Positions 53,447 to 63,224 of a DNA stretch of 64,000 nucleotides are shown here, piece after piece. The position numbers were made by a program, and so were the translations under genes. The stretch lies in the NCBI RefSeq assembly GCF_900115545.1, contig NZ_FOWV01000004.1, forward strand, positions 186,001 through 250,000, read 5' to 3'. Position 1 is the first letter of the stretch; each line of letters starts with the position of its first letter. Source of the DNA: Ralstonia sp. NFACC01. Lineage in GTDB: Bacteria > Pseudomonadota > Gammaproteobacteria > Burkholderiales > Burkholderiaceae. The notes below the pieces were generated by a model. That model saw only the letters and a program-made list of their open reading frames with translations, was not told the origin of the DNA and made no database searches.

Positions 53447-53522
53447 TTTGTATCGATCGGTATACAAATTAACGAGGCGACACGGCCGACGTCAAGGATT
53501 AATATATTGACCGGTACAGAAA
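53447..53522. promoter_or_regulatory. TetR operator repeats between exporter and repressor genes
   Basis: TATCGATCGGTATACAAA (53451-53468) and TATTGACCGGTACAGAAA (53505-53522) agree at 14 of 18 positions, 54 bp apart. The first lies in a near-palindrome TTTGTAT...ATACAAA (53447-53468). One site is near the exporter start and one before the repressor gene. Confidence 0.65.
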
Positions 53523-53543
53523 TAAGGATTTCAGGACTTCATC

Positions 53544-54155
53544 ATGGCGACACGAGGACGCCCCCGCACCTTTGATCGCGACGAAGCCTTGCGCCAGGCC
53601 ATGACCGTGTTCTGGGCGCGCGGCTACGAAGGCACCACGCTCGACGAACTCAAGCTGGCGATGGGCGGCATCACCGCGCCGAGCTTCTACGCGGCATTTG
53701 GTTCGAAGGAAGCGCTCTTTCGCGAGGCCGTTGCGCTGTATCGGCAGACGGCCGGCAGCACCACGGCCATCGCCCTGACCGAACCGGCTACCGCGCGCGA
53801 ATCCATCGACGCGCTTTTGCGCAGCAACGCCCTTGCCTTCAGCCAGCCCAACGCGCCGCGCGGATGCATGGTCGTGCTCGGCGCGCTGCTGTGTTCGGCC
53901 CCCAATCAGCAGGTGCAGGAGGACTTGCGCGCGATCCGGCTGGAAACCATCGAGGCCATCCGAACGCGCATCCGCCGCGGCATGGATGAAGGCGACGTGC
54001 CTACCACGGCCAACGCCGATGCACTTGGCGGTTACTACGCGACCGTGCTCAACGGCCTGTCGATCCAGGCGCGCGACGGCGCCCCGCGTGAAGCATTGAT
54101 CGCGACCGTCGATTGCGCGATGGCCGCGTGGGACGCGATGGTCTGCGCCCGCTAA
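53544..54155 (+). CDS. TetR/AcrR family transcriptional repressor
   Basis: A 203-residue TetR protein. The helix-turn-helix is at about 25-55 ([20 protein letters not shown], then [13 protein letters not shown]). The C-terminal ligand domain has [14 protein letters not shown], common in the TetR subgroup next to MFS exporters. AAGGA lies upstream. Divergent from the exporter, so it most likely represses that gene and itself until the drug binds. Confidence 0.92.
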   Translation: MATRGRPRTFDRDEALRQAMTVFWARGYEGTTLDELKLAMGGITAPSFYAAFGSKEALFREAVALYRQTAGSTTAIALTEPATARESIDALLRSNALAFSQPNAPRGCMVVLGALLCSAPNQQVQEDLRAIRLETIEAIRTRIRRGMDEGDVPTTANADALGGYYATVLNGLSIQARDGAPREALIATVDCAMAAWDAMVCAR

Positions 54156-54196
54156 ACTGCACAGACGACCACAACAATATTTCGGGGAGCAGCCAA

Positions 54197-55225
54197 ATGG
54201 CACGCAATCGCACCACGTGGCGCGCGCTGGCGGCCGCGCTTTTTCTGCTGATGGGCGCGGGCGCCGCCCTCGCGCAAGACGCAACGCCAGCACAGGCACA
54301 AGCACAGGCCCCGGCCGCGAACTGTCCGCCCCCGGCCTCCAGCTTCATCCCCAAGGACGGCTGGGCCGCCGCCGCGCAACGCGCGACCGACCACGGCCTG
54401 CTTTGGCGTATCGAAAAGAACGGTCACACGTCGTGGCTCTACGGGACGATCCATGTGGCACGAGCTGACTGGATGCTGCCCGGCCCGACCGTGCGCAGCG
54501 CGCTTCAGCAGGTGGATAGCATCGCGCTCGAACTCGACCTGCTCGACAAGGACGTCGACCGCAAGCCGCTCACAGCACAAAACAGCGCAGAAGATCGCCG
54601 CCTCATGGCTGGCCGGCGCGGTGAACGCTTCAACAAGCTGCTCTCCGCGGCTTGCCTGCCCGATACGGCCCTCACACAGATCCGCAAATTCCAGCCGACC
54701 ATGCAGTTGGCCTCGCTGGCGGTGCTGGGGGTACGCACGGACGGTCTCTATCCCGATTTCGGCATCGACCTGTTTCTGACGACCTACGCCAAGAGCGTGC
54801 ATTTGCCCATCGTGCCGCTCGAAACGCTGGCGCAGCAGGTGCGCGTGCTCAACGAGATCGTGCCGAAGAACGAGGTTGCGCAGCAATTCGACACCGTGCT
54901 CGACGCGATTGAATCCGGCGAGGCGCGTACGCAGACGCTCACGCTCGCCAATGCCTGGGCCGACAGCGACATCAGTACGCTGGAGCACTATCCGCAGTGG
55001 TGCGATTGCCTGAAGACGGCGACGGATAAACGCGCCTTCCAACGCCTGGTGACGAATCGCAACCGCGCCATGGCTGACAACATTGCGCGCGTGCACAACA
55101 GCGGCCAGCGCGTGTTTGGCGCAGTCGGCGCGTTGCACATGATCGGGCCGAAAGGGATTCCGGCGCTGCTGGCCGCGCACGGATACAAGGTCACGCCGGT
55201 GTTGCCGGCGGCTGCACCGCGTTAG
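54197..55225 (+). CDS. TraB/GumN family protein, exported
   Basis: A 342-residue protein with a signal peptide (about 1-26, core ALAAALFLLMGAGAALA) and a Gln/Ala-rich linker. The family motifs are WLYGTIHVARADW near the N-terminus and VGALHMIGPKGIPALL near the C-terminus. They form the paired histidine-glutamate sites of the EreA/TIKI-like superfamily, which includes proteases. GGGGAG precedes the ATG. Role in this organism unknown. It starts 41 bp after the repressor gene. Confidence 0.87.
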   Translation: MARNRTTWRALAAALFLLMGAGAALAQDATPAQAQAQAPAANCPPPASSFIPKDGWAAAAQRATDHGLLWRIEKNGHTSWLYGTIHVARADWMLPGPTVRSALQQVDSIALELDLLDKDVDRKPLTAQNSAEDRRLMAGRRGERFNKLLSAACLPDTALTQIRKFQPTMQLASLAVLGVRTDGLYPDFGIDLFLTTYAKSVHLPIVPLETLAQQVRVLNEIVPKNEVAQQFDTVLDAIESGEARTQTLTLANAWADSDISTLEHYPQWCDCLKTATDKRAFQRLVTNRNRAMADNIARVHNSGQRVFGAVGALHMIGPKGIPALLAAHGYKVTPVLPAAAPR

Positions 55226-55229
55226 ACCC

Positions 55230-55538
55230 TCAGCGCTTTTCCGGCGGCGTGGCTCCAACAGCCGCCGCCAGTTCGGCATGCGCGGCCAAGTCTGCGCGAC
55301 GATGCTTGACCGTCGTGCTGGCCGGGTGCTTGCCCAGGAAATTGCCGTTTCTCCAATCTTTCGACGGGCGGATCGGCCGCGCCGTAAAGCCGCCCCCGCA
55401 GTTCGGGCAGACATTGCCGAACACGCCGTCCGCGCACGTCGCGCAGAATGTGCATTCGAATGAGCAGATGCGCGCGTTGGTCGCGTTGGGCGGCAGCGCC
55501 GTGTTGCAGTGTTCGCAAGTTGGGCGGAGTTCGAGCAT
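55230..55538 (-). CDS. DUF1272 zinc-ribbon-like protein
   Basis: A 102-residue cytoplasmic protein. The DUF1272 part is about residues 1-50, with four CxxC-like pairs (CEHC, CSFECTFC, CATC, CPNC), a likely zinc-binding double knuckle. The rest is a charged tail with HRRADLAAHAELAAA. GAGGA precedes the ATG. Function unknown. It converges with the TraB/GumN gene 4 bp downstream. Confidence 0.85.
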   Translation of the reverse strand: MLELRPTCEHCNTALPPNATNARICSFECTFCATCADGVFGNVCPNCGGGFTARPIRPSKDWRNGNFLGKHPASTTVKHRRADLAAHAELAAAVGATPPEKR

Positions 55539-55559
55539 TGCGTCCTCGGTGTGGTGGGT

Positions 55560-56513
55560 TCAGTCCATTGCAGCCAGAATCCGCTGCGCGGACGCTTCGT
55601 CGGTCACAAGACCGGTCAGCCAGCCGCCTCGCAACGCCGCCCCGATCGCGCCCGCCTTGGCCACGCCGCCAGCAATGGCGATGACCGGGCGAGATGGCAT
55701 CGGCTTGAGCGGCAAGCTGGTGATGCGGGTCTGCAGTGGTACATCCAGCAAGCGCCCCTGGGCGTCGATCGGCCGGCCGATCAACTCGCCTGCCGCGCCA
55801 TGGGCAAGCAGATCTTCCACATCCTTCGCACTGATGAAGCCATCGACCTGCAATGCGCAACCGGGCCCGATCGTGCCGACCCCAATGAAGGTGACATCGG
55901 CCTGCGCAGCCAGATCGGCCACCACGCCGTAGAGCCGGTGCTGGCACCACTGCCGGGTGTCTTCGGCGCTGTCTGCAACGAGCGGCGCAGGAAGCTGGTA
56001 ATAGCGGCTGCGGGTTTTCTCTGCCGCGGCAAGCGCGACGTCGTAACGGTTGGACGAGCCATCCGCCGCAATCGCCCCGACCATCGAGACGATGCGATGC
56101 TGCGGCCGGTCAAGATCGGGAAGTTGGTCGATCGCGGCGCGCAGCGTGCGGCCCGAGCCGACATTCACCACGCGCGGCGCGTCGGCCAGCAGGTGACGCT
56201 CCATGATTTCTGCGGCGGCCACGGCAATCATGCGCTGGGCGGCGTCGGCGTCGTCGGCACTGGCCGGCACCACATGGCAGGTCTCCAGCCGGAAACGGCT
56301 GCGCAGGTTCTCCGCCAACTCCAGACACGCTGACACCGGGTGCGTCACGCGCACCTTCACCAGCCCGTGCTCCACCGCATAGGCGATCAGCCGCTGCGCG
56401 ATCTGGCGCGACACGCCCAACTGCTCGGCGATGTCGTGTTGCGTGTGGTTGCCGACGTAGTAAAGCCACGCCGCACGCGCGGCCTGGTCTCGTTTTTCCT
56501 GCTGCTTGGACAC
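55560..56513 (-). CDS. SorC/DeoR-type sugar-binding transcriptional regulator
   Basis: A 317-residue regulator. The N-terminal helix-turn-helix is at about 20-45 (HTQHDIAEQLGVSRQIAQRL), and the sugar-binding SorC domain fills the rest (VNVGSGRTLRAAIDQLP, FIGVGTIGPGC). Such proteins sense phosphorylated polyols. The start is GTG at 56513 with GAGGAGG before it. It is divergent from the polyol ABC operon, so it most likely controls it, as SmoC does for sorbitol/mannitol genes in Rhodobacter. Confidence 0.9.
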   Translation of the reverse strand: MSKQQEKRDQAARAAWLYYVGNHTQHDIAEQLGVSRQIAQRLIAYAVEHGLVKVRVTHPVSACLELAENLRSRFRLETCHVVPASADDADAAQRMIAVAAAEIMERHLLADAPRVVNVGSGRTLRAAIDQLPDLDRPQHRIVSMVGAIAADGSSNRYDVALAAAEKTRSRYYQLPAPLVADSAEDTRQWCQHRLYGVVADLAAQADVTFIGVGTIGPGCALQVDGFISAKDVEDLLAHGAAGELIGRPIDAQGRLLDVPLQTRITSLPLKPMPSRPVIAIAGGVAKAGAIGAALRGGWLTGLVTDEASAQRILAAMD

Positions 56514-56583
56514 GCAGCGCCTCCTCTAGAACCCTGGCGATATGGGATGCATCGTAGCGTGCTTTTGCCCTTTTACCGAGCAT

Positions 56584-56642
56584 TTGCTTGACAAGCGCAA
56601 CACCGCATCCGATTATTTGCTCACAACACGGACAATTGCTCA
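56584..56642 (+). promoter_or_regulatory. Promoter and operator repeats of the polyol operon
   Basis: -35 TTGACA (56588-56593), 17-bp spacer, -10 GATTAT (56611-56616). Overlapping it, TTGCTTGACAAGCGCAA (56584-56600) is an imperfect palindrome. TTGCTCA repeats lie at 56617-56623 and 56636-56642, 19 bp apart, possible SorC-type sites. Confidence 0.6.
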
Positions 56643-56705
56643 AAACCCGAAGCAAGTCCAGGCGGTGCGCCCGCATCGCCACATTCCAAGAAAGGAGACG
56701 ACTGC

Positions 56706-58055
56706 ATGTTCCGCACGCTTCTGCGCGGGATGGCCCGCCCATCCCAACTACTCAAGCTGACCGCCCTCGCTGCCTTCCCCGCTCTCTGCGCTATCACTGC
56801 GCATGCCGCGCCCACCACGCTCACGATTGCCACGATCAACAACCCCGACATGATCGTGCTGCAGAAGCTGTCGAGCCAGTTCGAGCAGGCGCACCCCGAC
56901 ATCAAACTGCGCTGGGTCACGCTGGAAGAAGGTGTGCTGCGCCAGCGCGTGACCACCGACATCGCCACCGGCAGCGGCCAGTTTGACCTGATGACGATTG
57001 GCGGCTATGAAGCGCCGCTGTGGGCCAAGAAAGGCTGGCTCGCCCCGCTGGACATGCCCGCCAGCTACGACACGGCCGACCTGCTGCCGACGGTGCGCGA
57101 TGGGCTCTCGCAGGGCGGCAAGCTCTTCGCCGTACCGTTCTATGCCGAAAGCTCGATGACGTACTACCGGCGGGATCTGTTCAGCGCAGCCGGCCTGAAG
57201 ATGCCCGAGCAGCCCACGTATGACGACATTGCCAAGTTCGCCGCCAAGCTGCACGACCCCGCCAAAGGGGTGTACGGCATCTGCCTGCGAGGCCGTGCGG
57301 GCTGGGGCGAGAACATGGCGCTGATATCGACCATGGTGAACACGTTCGGCGGCCGCTGGTTCGACGAGAAATGGCAACCGACCATCGACACGCCGCAGTG
57401 GAAACAAGCGGTCAACACGTATGTCGACCTGCTGAAGAAATACGGCCCACCCGGCGCAAGCAGCAACGGCTTCAACGAAAACCTCGTGCTGTTCTCGGGC
57501 GGCAAGTGCGGCATGTGGATCGACGCGACCGTTGCCGCCGGCATGGTCAGCAGCACGAAGGATTCCAAGGTGGCCGACAAGGTGGGCTTTGCGAATGCGC
57601 CCATCGCCAGCACACCGAAGGGCTCGCACTGGCTGTGGATCTGGGCGCTCGCGGTGCCGAAGTCGTCGAAATCGCCGGAGGCTGCCAAGACGTTTGCGGC
57701 GTGGGCGACATCCAAGGAATACATCCGCGCCGTGGCCAAGGCCCAGGGCTGGGGCGAGGTGCCGCCGGGCACGCGTGCATCGACGTATGACGACCCGGCC
57801 TACCAGAAGGCTGCGCCGTTCTCGAGCTTCGTGCGCCACGCCATCGAGACTGCCAACCCGAACGATCCGTCTGCGCAGAAGGTGCCGTACACCGGCGTGC
57901 AGTTCGTGACGATTCCGGAGTTCCAGTCGCTGGGCACGGTGGTTGGCCAGGCGATTGCCGGCGCGCTCACAGGCAAGACGACTGTGGACGACGCGCTCCG
58001 TGTTTCGCAATCGCAGGCCCAGCGGGCGATGCGCCAAGGCGGCTATCTGAAGTGA
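56706..58055 (+). CDS. mtlE: Polyol ABC transporter substrate-binding protein
   Basis: A 449-residue periplasmic protein with signal peptide (about 1-33, ending near AHAAPT). It has the family-1 solute-binding pattern VTLEEGVLRQRVTTDIATGSG, LRGRAGWGENM and WIDATVAAGM. The close match to mannitol/sorbitol binding proteins (MtlE/SmoE) is from overall sequence pattern. AAGGAGA lies before the ATG. First gene of the operon, 18 bp from its permease partner's GTG alternative. Mannitol, sorbitol or D-arabinitol are the likely ligands. Confidence 0.88.
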   Translation: MFRTLLRGMARPSQLLKLTALAAFPALCAITAHAAPTTLTIATINNPDMIVLQKLSSQFEQAHPDIKLRWVTLEEGVLRQRVTTDIATGSGQFDLMTIGGYEAPLWAKKGWLAPLDMPASYDTADLLPTVRDGLSQGGKLFAVPFYAESSMTYYRRDLFSAAGLKMPEQPTYDDIAKFAAKLHDPAKGVYGICLRGRAGWGENMALISTMVNTFGGRWFDEKWQPTIDTPQWKQAVNTYVDLLKKYGPPGASSNGFNENLVLFSGGKCGMWIDATVAAGMVSSTKDSKVADKVGFANAPIASTPKGSHWLWIWALAVPKSSKSPEAAKTFAAWATSKEYIRAVAKAQGWGEVPPGTRASTYDDPAYQKAAPFSSFVRHAIETANPNDPSAQKVPYTGVQFVTIPEFQSLGTVVGQAIAGALTGKTTVDDALRVSQSQAQRAMRQGGYLK

Positions 58056-58084
58056 CGCAGCCGCTGCTGCGCCCCGGAGGTTTC

Positions 58085-59038
58085 ATGGAACACGTATTGG
58101 AGTCGCACCCGAAATCGCAGATGAGCGGCGTGGGTGGTACGCCGTCACCGGCCCAGCCACAGCGCGCCCGGCGCTGGCTGCCGACGCTGCTGGTGTCGCC
58201 GTCGGTACTGGTCCTGCTGCTGTGGATGACGGTGCCGCTGGCGATGACGCTGTATTTCTCCGTCAGCCGCTACAACCTGCTCAACCCGGATCAGACCGGC
58301 CTGGCGGGGCTCGACAACTACCGCTTCCTGGTCGAAGACCCCGCCTTCTGGCCGGCCATCGGCAACACGCTGGTGCTGATCGGCTCGGTGCTGGTGATCA
58401 GCGTCGTGGCGGGCACGTTGCTGGCTGTGCTGTTCGACCAGCCGTTTGCGGGGCGCGGTGTGGCGCGCATTCTCGTCATCAGCCCGTTCTTTGTCATGCC
58501 GACGGTGGCGGCGCTCATCTGGAAGAACATGATGCTGCACCCCGTGTACGGGCTGGCCGCGTGGGTGGCGCGCCTGTTCGGCGTCGAGCCGGTGGATTGG
58601 CTCGCGACACAGCCGATGCTCTCCGTGATCATCATCGTTGCGTGGCAGTGGACGCCGTTTGCCTTCCTGATCCTGCTGACGGCGCTGCAATCGCTCGACC
58701 CCGAGCAGAAGGAAGCCGCGCAGCTCGACGGCGCGAGCCCCGTGCGCATCTTCTGGCACATCGTGCTGCCGCACCTGAAGCGCGCGATTGCGGTGGTGGT
58801 GATGATCGAGACCATCTTCCTGCTGTCGATCTTCGCCGAAATCCACACCACCACCGCGGGCGGCCCAGGCACGGCCACGACCAACCTCGCCTACTTTGTC
58901 TACAGCCTCGGCTTGCAGCAGTTCGACATCGGCATTGCGTCGGCCGGCGGCATCGTGGCCGTGGTGCTGGCAAACGTGGTGGCGTTCTTCCTCGTCCGCA
59001 TGCTGGCGCGCAACCTGAAGGGAGTGCACGAGCAATGA
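58085..59038 (+). CDS. mtlF: Polyol ABC transporter permease 1
   Basis: A 317-residue inner-membrane permease with six helices. The ATP-binding-subunit contact (EAA loop) is EAAQLDGASPVRIFWHIVLP. I chose the ATG at 58085, preceded by GGAGG at five bases; a GTG at 58052 overlapping the mtlE stop would add 11 residues. It overlaps the next permease by four bases, so they are made as a pair. Confidence 0.9.
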   Translation: MEHVLESHPKSQMSGVGGTPSPAQPQRARRWLPTLLVSPSVLVLLLWMTVPLAMTLYFSVSRYNLLNPDQTGLAGLDNYRFLVEDPAFWPAIGNTLVLIGSVLVISVVAGTLLAVLFDQPFAGRGVARILVISPFFVMPTVAALIWKNMMLHPVYGLAAWVARLFGVEPVDWLATQPMLSVIIIVAWQWTPFAFLILLTALQSLDPEQKEAAQLDGASPVRIFWHIVLPHLKRAIAVVVMIETIFLLSIFAEIHTTTAGGPGTATTNLAYFVYSLGLQQFDIGIASAGGIVAVVLANVVAFFLVRMLARNLKGVHEQ

Positions 59039-59856
59039 GCACCCTCACCTCAACCTGGCGCACGCGGCTTGCGGGCGTTCTGGCGTGGGCGATTGCCCTG
59101 GCGCTGTTCTTCCCCATCGCCTGGGCAACGCTGACCGCCTTCAAGACCGAGCAGGACGCCTATACGCCCACGCTGTGGTTCACGCCCACGCTCGACAGCT
59201 TCCGCGAGGTGTTGGAGCGCGCGCACTACCCGAGCTTCCTCGGCAACTCGCTGGCGGTGTCGATCCTCTCCACGCTGCTGGCGCTAGCGATCGCCATTCC
59301 GGCGGGATATGCGATGGCGTTCTTCCCGAACAAGCGCACGCAGCAGGTGCTGCTGTGGATGCTGTCGACCAAGATGATGCCGGCCGTGGGCGTGCTGCTG
59401 CCGGTGTACCTGCTGGCAAAGACGGCGGGGCTGCTGGATTCCATCACCGCGCTCGTCATCGTCTACACGCTCGCCAATCTGCCGATTGCCGTGTGGATGG
59501 TCTTCACCTACTGCAACGACGTGCCGCGCGAGATTCTGGAGGCTGCGCGCATGGACGGCGCCAACCTCTGGCAGGAACTGGTCTACGTGTTGCTGCCGAC
59601 GATGCTGCCGGGACTGGCCTCCACGGCGCTGCTCCTGCTCATCCTGTCGTGGAACGAAGCGTTCTGGAGCCTGAACCTGACCAGCATCGATGCCGCGCCG
59701 CTCACCGTGTTCATTGCGTCGTACTCCAACCCGGAGGGGCTGTTCTGGGCGAAGCTGTCTGCGGCCTCGGTTCTGGCCATTGCGCCGATCCTCGTGCTGG
59801 GCTGGCTGGCACAACGGCAACTCGTGCGCGGCCTGACGTTCGGGGCCGTGAAATGA
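59035..59856 (+). CDS. mtlG: Polyol ABC transporter permease 2
   Basis: A 273-residue permease with six helices. The EAA loop is EAARMDGANLWQELVYVLLP. It starts in an ATGA overlap with mtlF and ends in an ATGA overlap with the phosphatase gene. Together with MtlF it forms the membrane channel for the polyol. Confidence 0.91.
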   Translation: MSTLTSTWRTRLAGVLAWAIALALFFPIAWATLTAFKTEQDAYTPTLWFTPTLDSFREVLERAHYPSFLGNSLAVSILSTLLALAIAIPAGYAMAFFPNKRTQQVLLWMLSTKMMPAVGVLLPVYLLAKTAGLLDSITALVIVYTLANLPIAVWMVFTYCNDVPREILEAARMDGANLWQELVYVLLPTMLPGLASTALLLLILSWNEAFWSLNLTSIDAAPLTVFIASYSNPEGLFWAKLSAASVLAIAPILVLGWLAQRQLVRGLTFGAVK

Positions 59857-60569
59857 CGCCACATGCCAACGAATATGCCAACGCACGCGCGCCCGCCTAT
59901 CTGATCTGCGATTGCGACGGCGTGCTGATCGACAGCGAATCGGTGGCGTTGCGCGCGCTGATCCGCACGTTGGGTCCGCACATACCGCATCTTTCATCCG
60001 CCGCGCTGGAAGACATGCTTGAACCGCGTCTGGGCATGAACACGATGGCACTGCTGAGCGAGTTGCAGAGCAGCGTCGGCTTTCATCTGTCCGACGCGCA
60101 ACTAGCCAAGGTGCTGGCCGACGTCGAACACGACTGCGCCACGCAATCGCAGCCGGTGCCCGGCATTGCCAACCTGCTCGCCACGCTGCCGCAGCCCAAG
60201 GCCGTCGCCAGCAACAGCAGCCGCCTGCGCATTGAAGCGAGCCTGCGTCGCGCCGGACTGCGCGAGCTGTTTGGCGAGCATATCTATAGCGCCTACGAAA
60301 CACCGCGGCCCAAACCGGCACCCGACGTGTATCTCGCCGCCTGTGCGGGCCTGCGTGCCAGCCCCGCGCAATGCCTCGTCATTGAAGACAGCGACACCGG
60401 CGTGCGCGCCGCCCGCGCTGCCGGCCTGACCGTATTCGGCTTTGCCGGCGTTGCGCATGTGCCGGCAGTCGCCACGCAGCGCCTGCTGGCTGCCGGCGCA
60501 CGCCACGTCTTTACCGACATGCGGGCACTGGCCGATGCGCTTTCGTCGACGCTCGCCACGCCCGCCTGA
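59853..60569 (+). CDS. HAD-superfamily sugar phosphatase in the polyol operon
   Basis: A 238-residue HAD-IA phosphatase. Motif I is DCDGVLIDSE with nucleophile D20 and acid D22, motif II is ASNSSRLR, motif III Lys is in RPKPAPDVYL, and motif IV is EDSDTGVRAA. It is coupled to mtlG by an ATGA overlap. It may dephosphorylate a sugar or polyol phosphate, for example one that accumulates when polyol catabolism stalls; the substrate is unknown. Pseudomonas mtl operons do not have this gene between permease and ATPase, as I recall. Confidence 0.87.
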   Translation: MTPHANEYANARAPAYLICDCDGVLIDSESVALRALIRTLGPHIPHLSSAALEDMLEPRLGMNTMALLSELQSSVGFHLSDAQLAKVLADVEHDCATQSQPVPGIANLLATLPQPKAVASNSSRLRIEASLRRAGLRELFGEHIYSAYETPRPKPAPDVYLAACAGLRASPAQCLVIEDSDTGVRAARAAGLTVFGFAGVAHVPAVATQRLLAAGARHVFTDMRALADALSSTLATPA

Positions 60570-60603
60570 CCCGCACACAGAACACGCCCAAGGAGACCTC
60601 GCC

Positions 60604-61704
60604 ATGGCCAGCCTGACCCTGCGCAATCTGCAGAAGCGTTACGAGCAGAACACCGTCCTGCACGACATCAACCTCGACATTGCCGATGGCGAATTCGTTG
60701 TCTTCGTCGGGCCATCGGGCTGTGGCAAATCGACATTGCTGCGCACGATTGCAGGCCTGGAAGGCATCGACGCCGGCGATCTGTTGATCGGCGATACGCG
60801 TGTGAACGATGTGGTGCCCGCCAAGCGCGGCATTGCGATGGTGTTCCAGTCGTACGCGCTGTATCCGCACATGAGCGTGTACGACAACATGGCCTTTGGC
60901 CTGAAGCTCTCGGGCATGAAGCGCGAGGCTATCGACACTGCCGTGCGCCGTGCCGCCGAAGTGCTGCACATCGATGCGCTGCTCGATCGCAAGCCGCGCC
61001 AGCTCTCCGGGGGCCAACGCCAGCGCGTGGCCATTGGTCGAGCCATCACCCGCGAGCCGAAGGTCTTCCTGTTTGACGAACCGCTCTCCAACCTCGATGC
61101 CGCGCTGCGCGTGAAGATGCGCCTGGAGTTTGCCCGCCTGCACGACGCATTGAAGACGACCATGATCTACGTCACGCACGATCAGGTGGAAGCGATGACG
61201 CTGGCCGACAAGATCGTCGTGCTGCGTGACGGACGCATCGAGCAGGTCGGCTCTCCACAAACGCTGTATCACCACCCGGCCAGCCAGTTTGTGGCCGGCT
61301 TCATCGGCTCGCCCAAGATGAACTTCCTGCGTGGCGTCGTCGATCGTGCCGATGCGTCGGGTGTGTCCGTAACGCTTGCGGGGGGCCAACAGCCGGTGGC
61401 CGTGTCGCCGGGTGAACTGCGTGCGGGGGATGCCGTCACGCTCGGCATCCGCCCGGAGCATCTGCATCTCGACACGGCCGGCACCCTGCGGGGCACCGTC
61501 ACGCATATCGAGTCCCTGGGCGACGTGGCCTATCTGCATGCCGATTGCGAAGCCGCACCCGACGGTCTTGTGCTGCGCGTGCCGGAATCGACCCGGCTCG
61601 CGCACGGCAGCGCCATCACGTTGTCTGCCGACGCCGCGCACTGCCACCTGTTCGACGCCGAAGGCCGTGCGCTGGCGCGCCTGCAAGCGCAACTGGCCGC
61701 CTGA
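60604..61704 (+). CDS. mtlK: Polyol ABC transporter ATP-binding protein (MalK type)
   Basis: A 366-residue ATPase. Walker A is GPSGCGKST (36-44), the Q-loop is in VFQSYALYPH, the signature LSGGQRQRVAIGRAI, Walker B VFLFDEPLSNLD, and the C-terminal TOBE domain follows. AAGGAGA lies upstream of the ATG at 60604. It energises MtlFG. The long frame from 60442 is not coding before this point. Confidence 0.93.
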   Translation: MASLTLRNLQKRYEQNTVLHDINLDIADGEFVVFVGPSGCGKSTLLRTIAGLEGIDAGDLLIGDTRVNDVVPAKRGIAMVFQSYALYPHMSVYDNMAFGLKLSGMKREAIDTAVRRAAEVLHIDALLDRKPRQLSGGQRQRVAIGRAITREPKVFLFDEPLSNLDAALRVKMRLEFARLHDALKTTMIYVTHDQVEAMTLADKIVVLRDGRIEQVGSPQTLYHHPASQFVAGFIGSPKMNFLRGVVDRADASGVSVTLAGGQQPVAVSPGELRAGDAVTLGIRPEHLHLDTAGTLRGTVTHIESLGDVAYLHADCEAAPDGLVLRVPESTRLAHGSAITLSADAAHCHLFDAEGRALARLQAQLAA

Positions 61705-61737
61705 GGTTCACACCGCCCAACGTTGCTCTCCCCGATC

Positions 61738-63156
61738 ATGCCCTCCCCCAACGCTTCTTCCACCTGGCTGCACCTGGGTGCCGGCTCCTTCCATCGCGCG
61801 CATCAGGCGTGGTATCTGCATCGCCTTCGCGAGACCGGCGACACGTCGTGGCGTTTAGCGCTGGCCAATATCCGCGACGATACCGGCCCGCTGCTGCATG
61901 ACCTTGCCGCTCAGCACGGCGCTTACACGCTGGAGACCGTCGACACCGCCGGCCATCGCGCGTACACGCGCGTCCAATCCATCGATGCCGTCGTGCCGTG
62001 GGATACCGAACTTGCCGCGCTGTGCGAGATCGGGGCGGCGCCCGATACGCGCGTGATCTCCTTTACCGTGACGGAGGGCGGCTACTACCTCGACGAGCAG
62101 CACCAGCTCGACGCGACACAGCCAGATATCGCCGCTGACCTGCGCGGCGGTGCCTGCACGCTATACGGCGCGCTGGCCCGTCTGCTGCACCTGCGCTTGC
62201 AGCGTGGCGGCGCGCCCCTCACGCTGCTCAATTGCGACAACCTGCGCCACAACGGCGAGCGCTTCCGAAGCGGCCTGCGCCAGTTCCTCACGTTGCGCGG
62301 CAGGCCCGGCGACAGCGGCCTCGTAGCATGGCTCGACGCATATGCCAGCACGCCCAACACGATGGTCGACCGCATCACGCCACGCCCGACCGACACCTTG
62401 CGCGAACGCGTTGCCGCACAGACCGGCTGGCCAGACCGCTGCCCCGTGATGGCCGAGACCTTTGCGCAATGGGTGGTGGAAGACGATTTCCGTGCCGGGC
62501 GGCCTGCGCTCGAACGCGTGGGCGTCGAGTTCGTCCCTTCGGTACTGCCGTACGAAGAAGCAAAGATTCGCGTGCTCAACGCCAGCCATAGCTGCATCGC
62601 CTGGGCCGGCACGCTGTTGGGGCTGCACACGATTGACGAAAGCGTTGCCGTGCTGTCCATCCACCGCATGGCGTGCGACTACGTGACCGACGATGTCATC
62701 CCGTGTCTCACGGCCAATCAGCCCAGCCCCGTCGACCTGGCCGCCTACCGCGACACCGTGCTCGACCGTTTCGCCAATCCGCACATCAGGGATACCAACC
62801 AGCGCGTGGCGGCGGACGGTTTTTCGAAAATCCCGGGGTTCGTCACGCCCACGCTGGCGGAATCCTTTGCGCGCGGGCATGTGCCGCTTGCCACGGCAAT
62901 GCTGCCGGCGCTGTTCTTCGTCTTCCTGGAGCACTGGCATGCGGGCACGCTGCCGTATGCCTATCAGGACGGCCAGTTCGATCCCGTTGCCGCGCAAGCC
63001 ATGCTTGAGGCCGATGACCCGGTTGCGGTGTACTGCCGGAACGCCGCACTGTGGGGCAGCCTCGCGGGCACGGAAACGCTCACGAGCCTTGTTCGCAACG
63101 CCATCGAGCATGTGCGAGCGTGGCTGGCAGTCGAACAAGCCGCAACGGCCGGTTAG
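61738..63156 (+). CDS. Polyol 2-dehydrogenase (mannitol/D-arabinitol dehydrogenase family)
   Basis: A 472-residue long-chain polyol dehydrogenase. The NAD-binding part starts [18 protein letters not shown]. The catalytic Lys is in [16 protein letters not shown], with Asn and His in the family K-x-R-x-L-N-x-x-H-S pattern. Members oxidise D-mannitol to fructose or D-arabinitol to D-xylulose. The close match to DalD-like enzymes and the xylulokinase next door favour D-arabinitol, but mannitol is also likely. The ATG at 61738 has a weak Shine-Dalgarno; a TTG at 61723 is possible. Confidence 0.9.
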   Translation: MPSPNASSTWLHLGAGSFHRAHQAWYLHRLRETGDTSWRLALANIRDDTGPLLHDLAAQHGAYTLETVDTAGHRAYTRVQSIDAVVPWDTELAALCEIGAAPDTRVISFTVTEGGYYLDEQHQLDATQPDIAADLRGGACTLYGALARLLHLRLQRGGAPLTLLNCDNLRHNGERFRSGLRQFLTLRGRPGDSGLVAWLDAYASTPNTMVDRITPRPTDTLRERVAAQTGWPDRCPVMAETFAQWVVEDDFRAGRPALERVGVEFVPSVLPYEEAKIRVLNASHSCIAWAGTLLGLHTIDESVAVLSIHRMACDYVTDDVIPCLTANQPSPVDLAAYRDTVLDRFANPHIRDTNQRVAADGFSKIPGFVTPTLAESFARGHVPLATAMLPALFFVFLEHWHAGTLPYAYQDGQFDPVAAQAMLEADDPVAVYCRNAALWGSLAGTETLTSLVRNAIEHVRAWLAVEQAATAG

Positions 63157-63224
63157 TTGCCAACCAACGTATCAGCGGATTCGCGCGACAATCCACGGTT
63201 CAAGCAACCGGACCCGGCGGCCTC

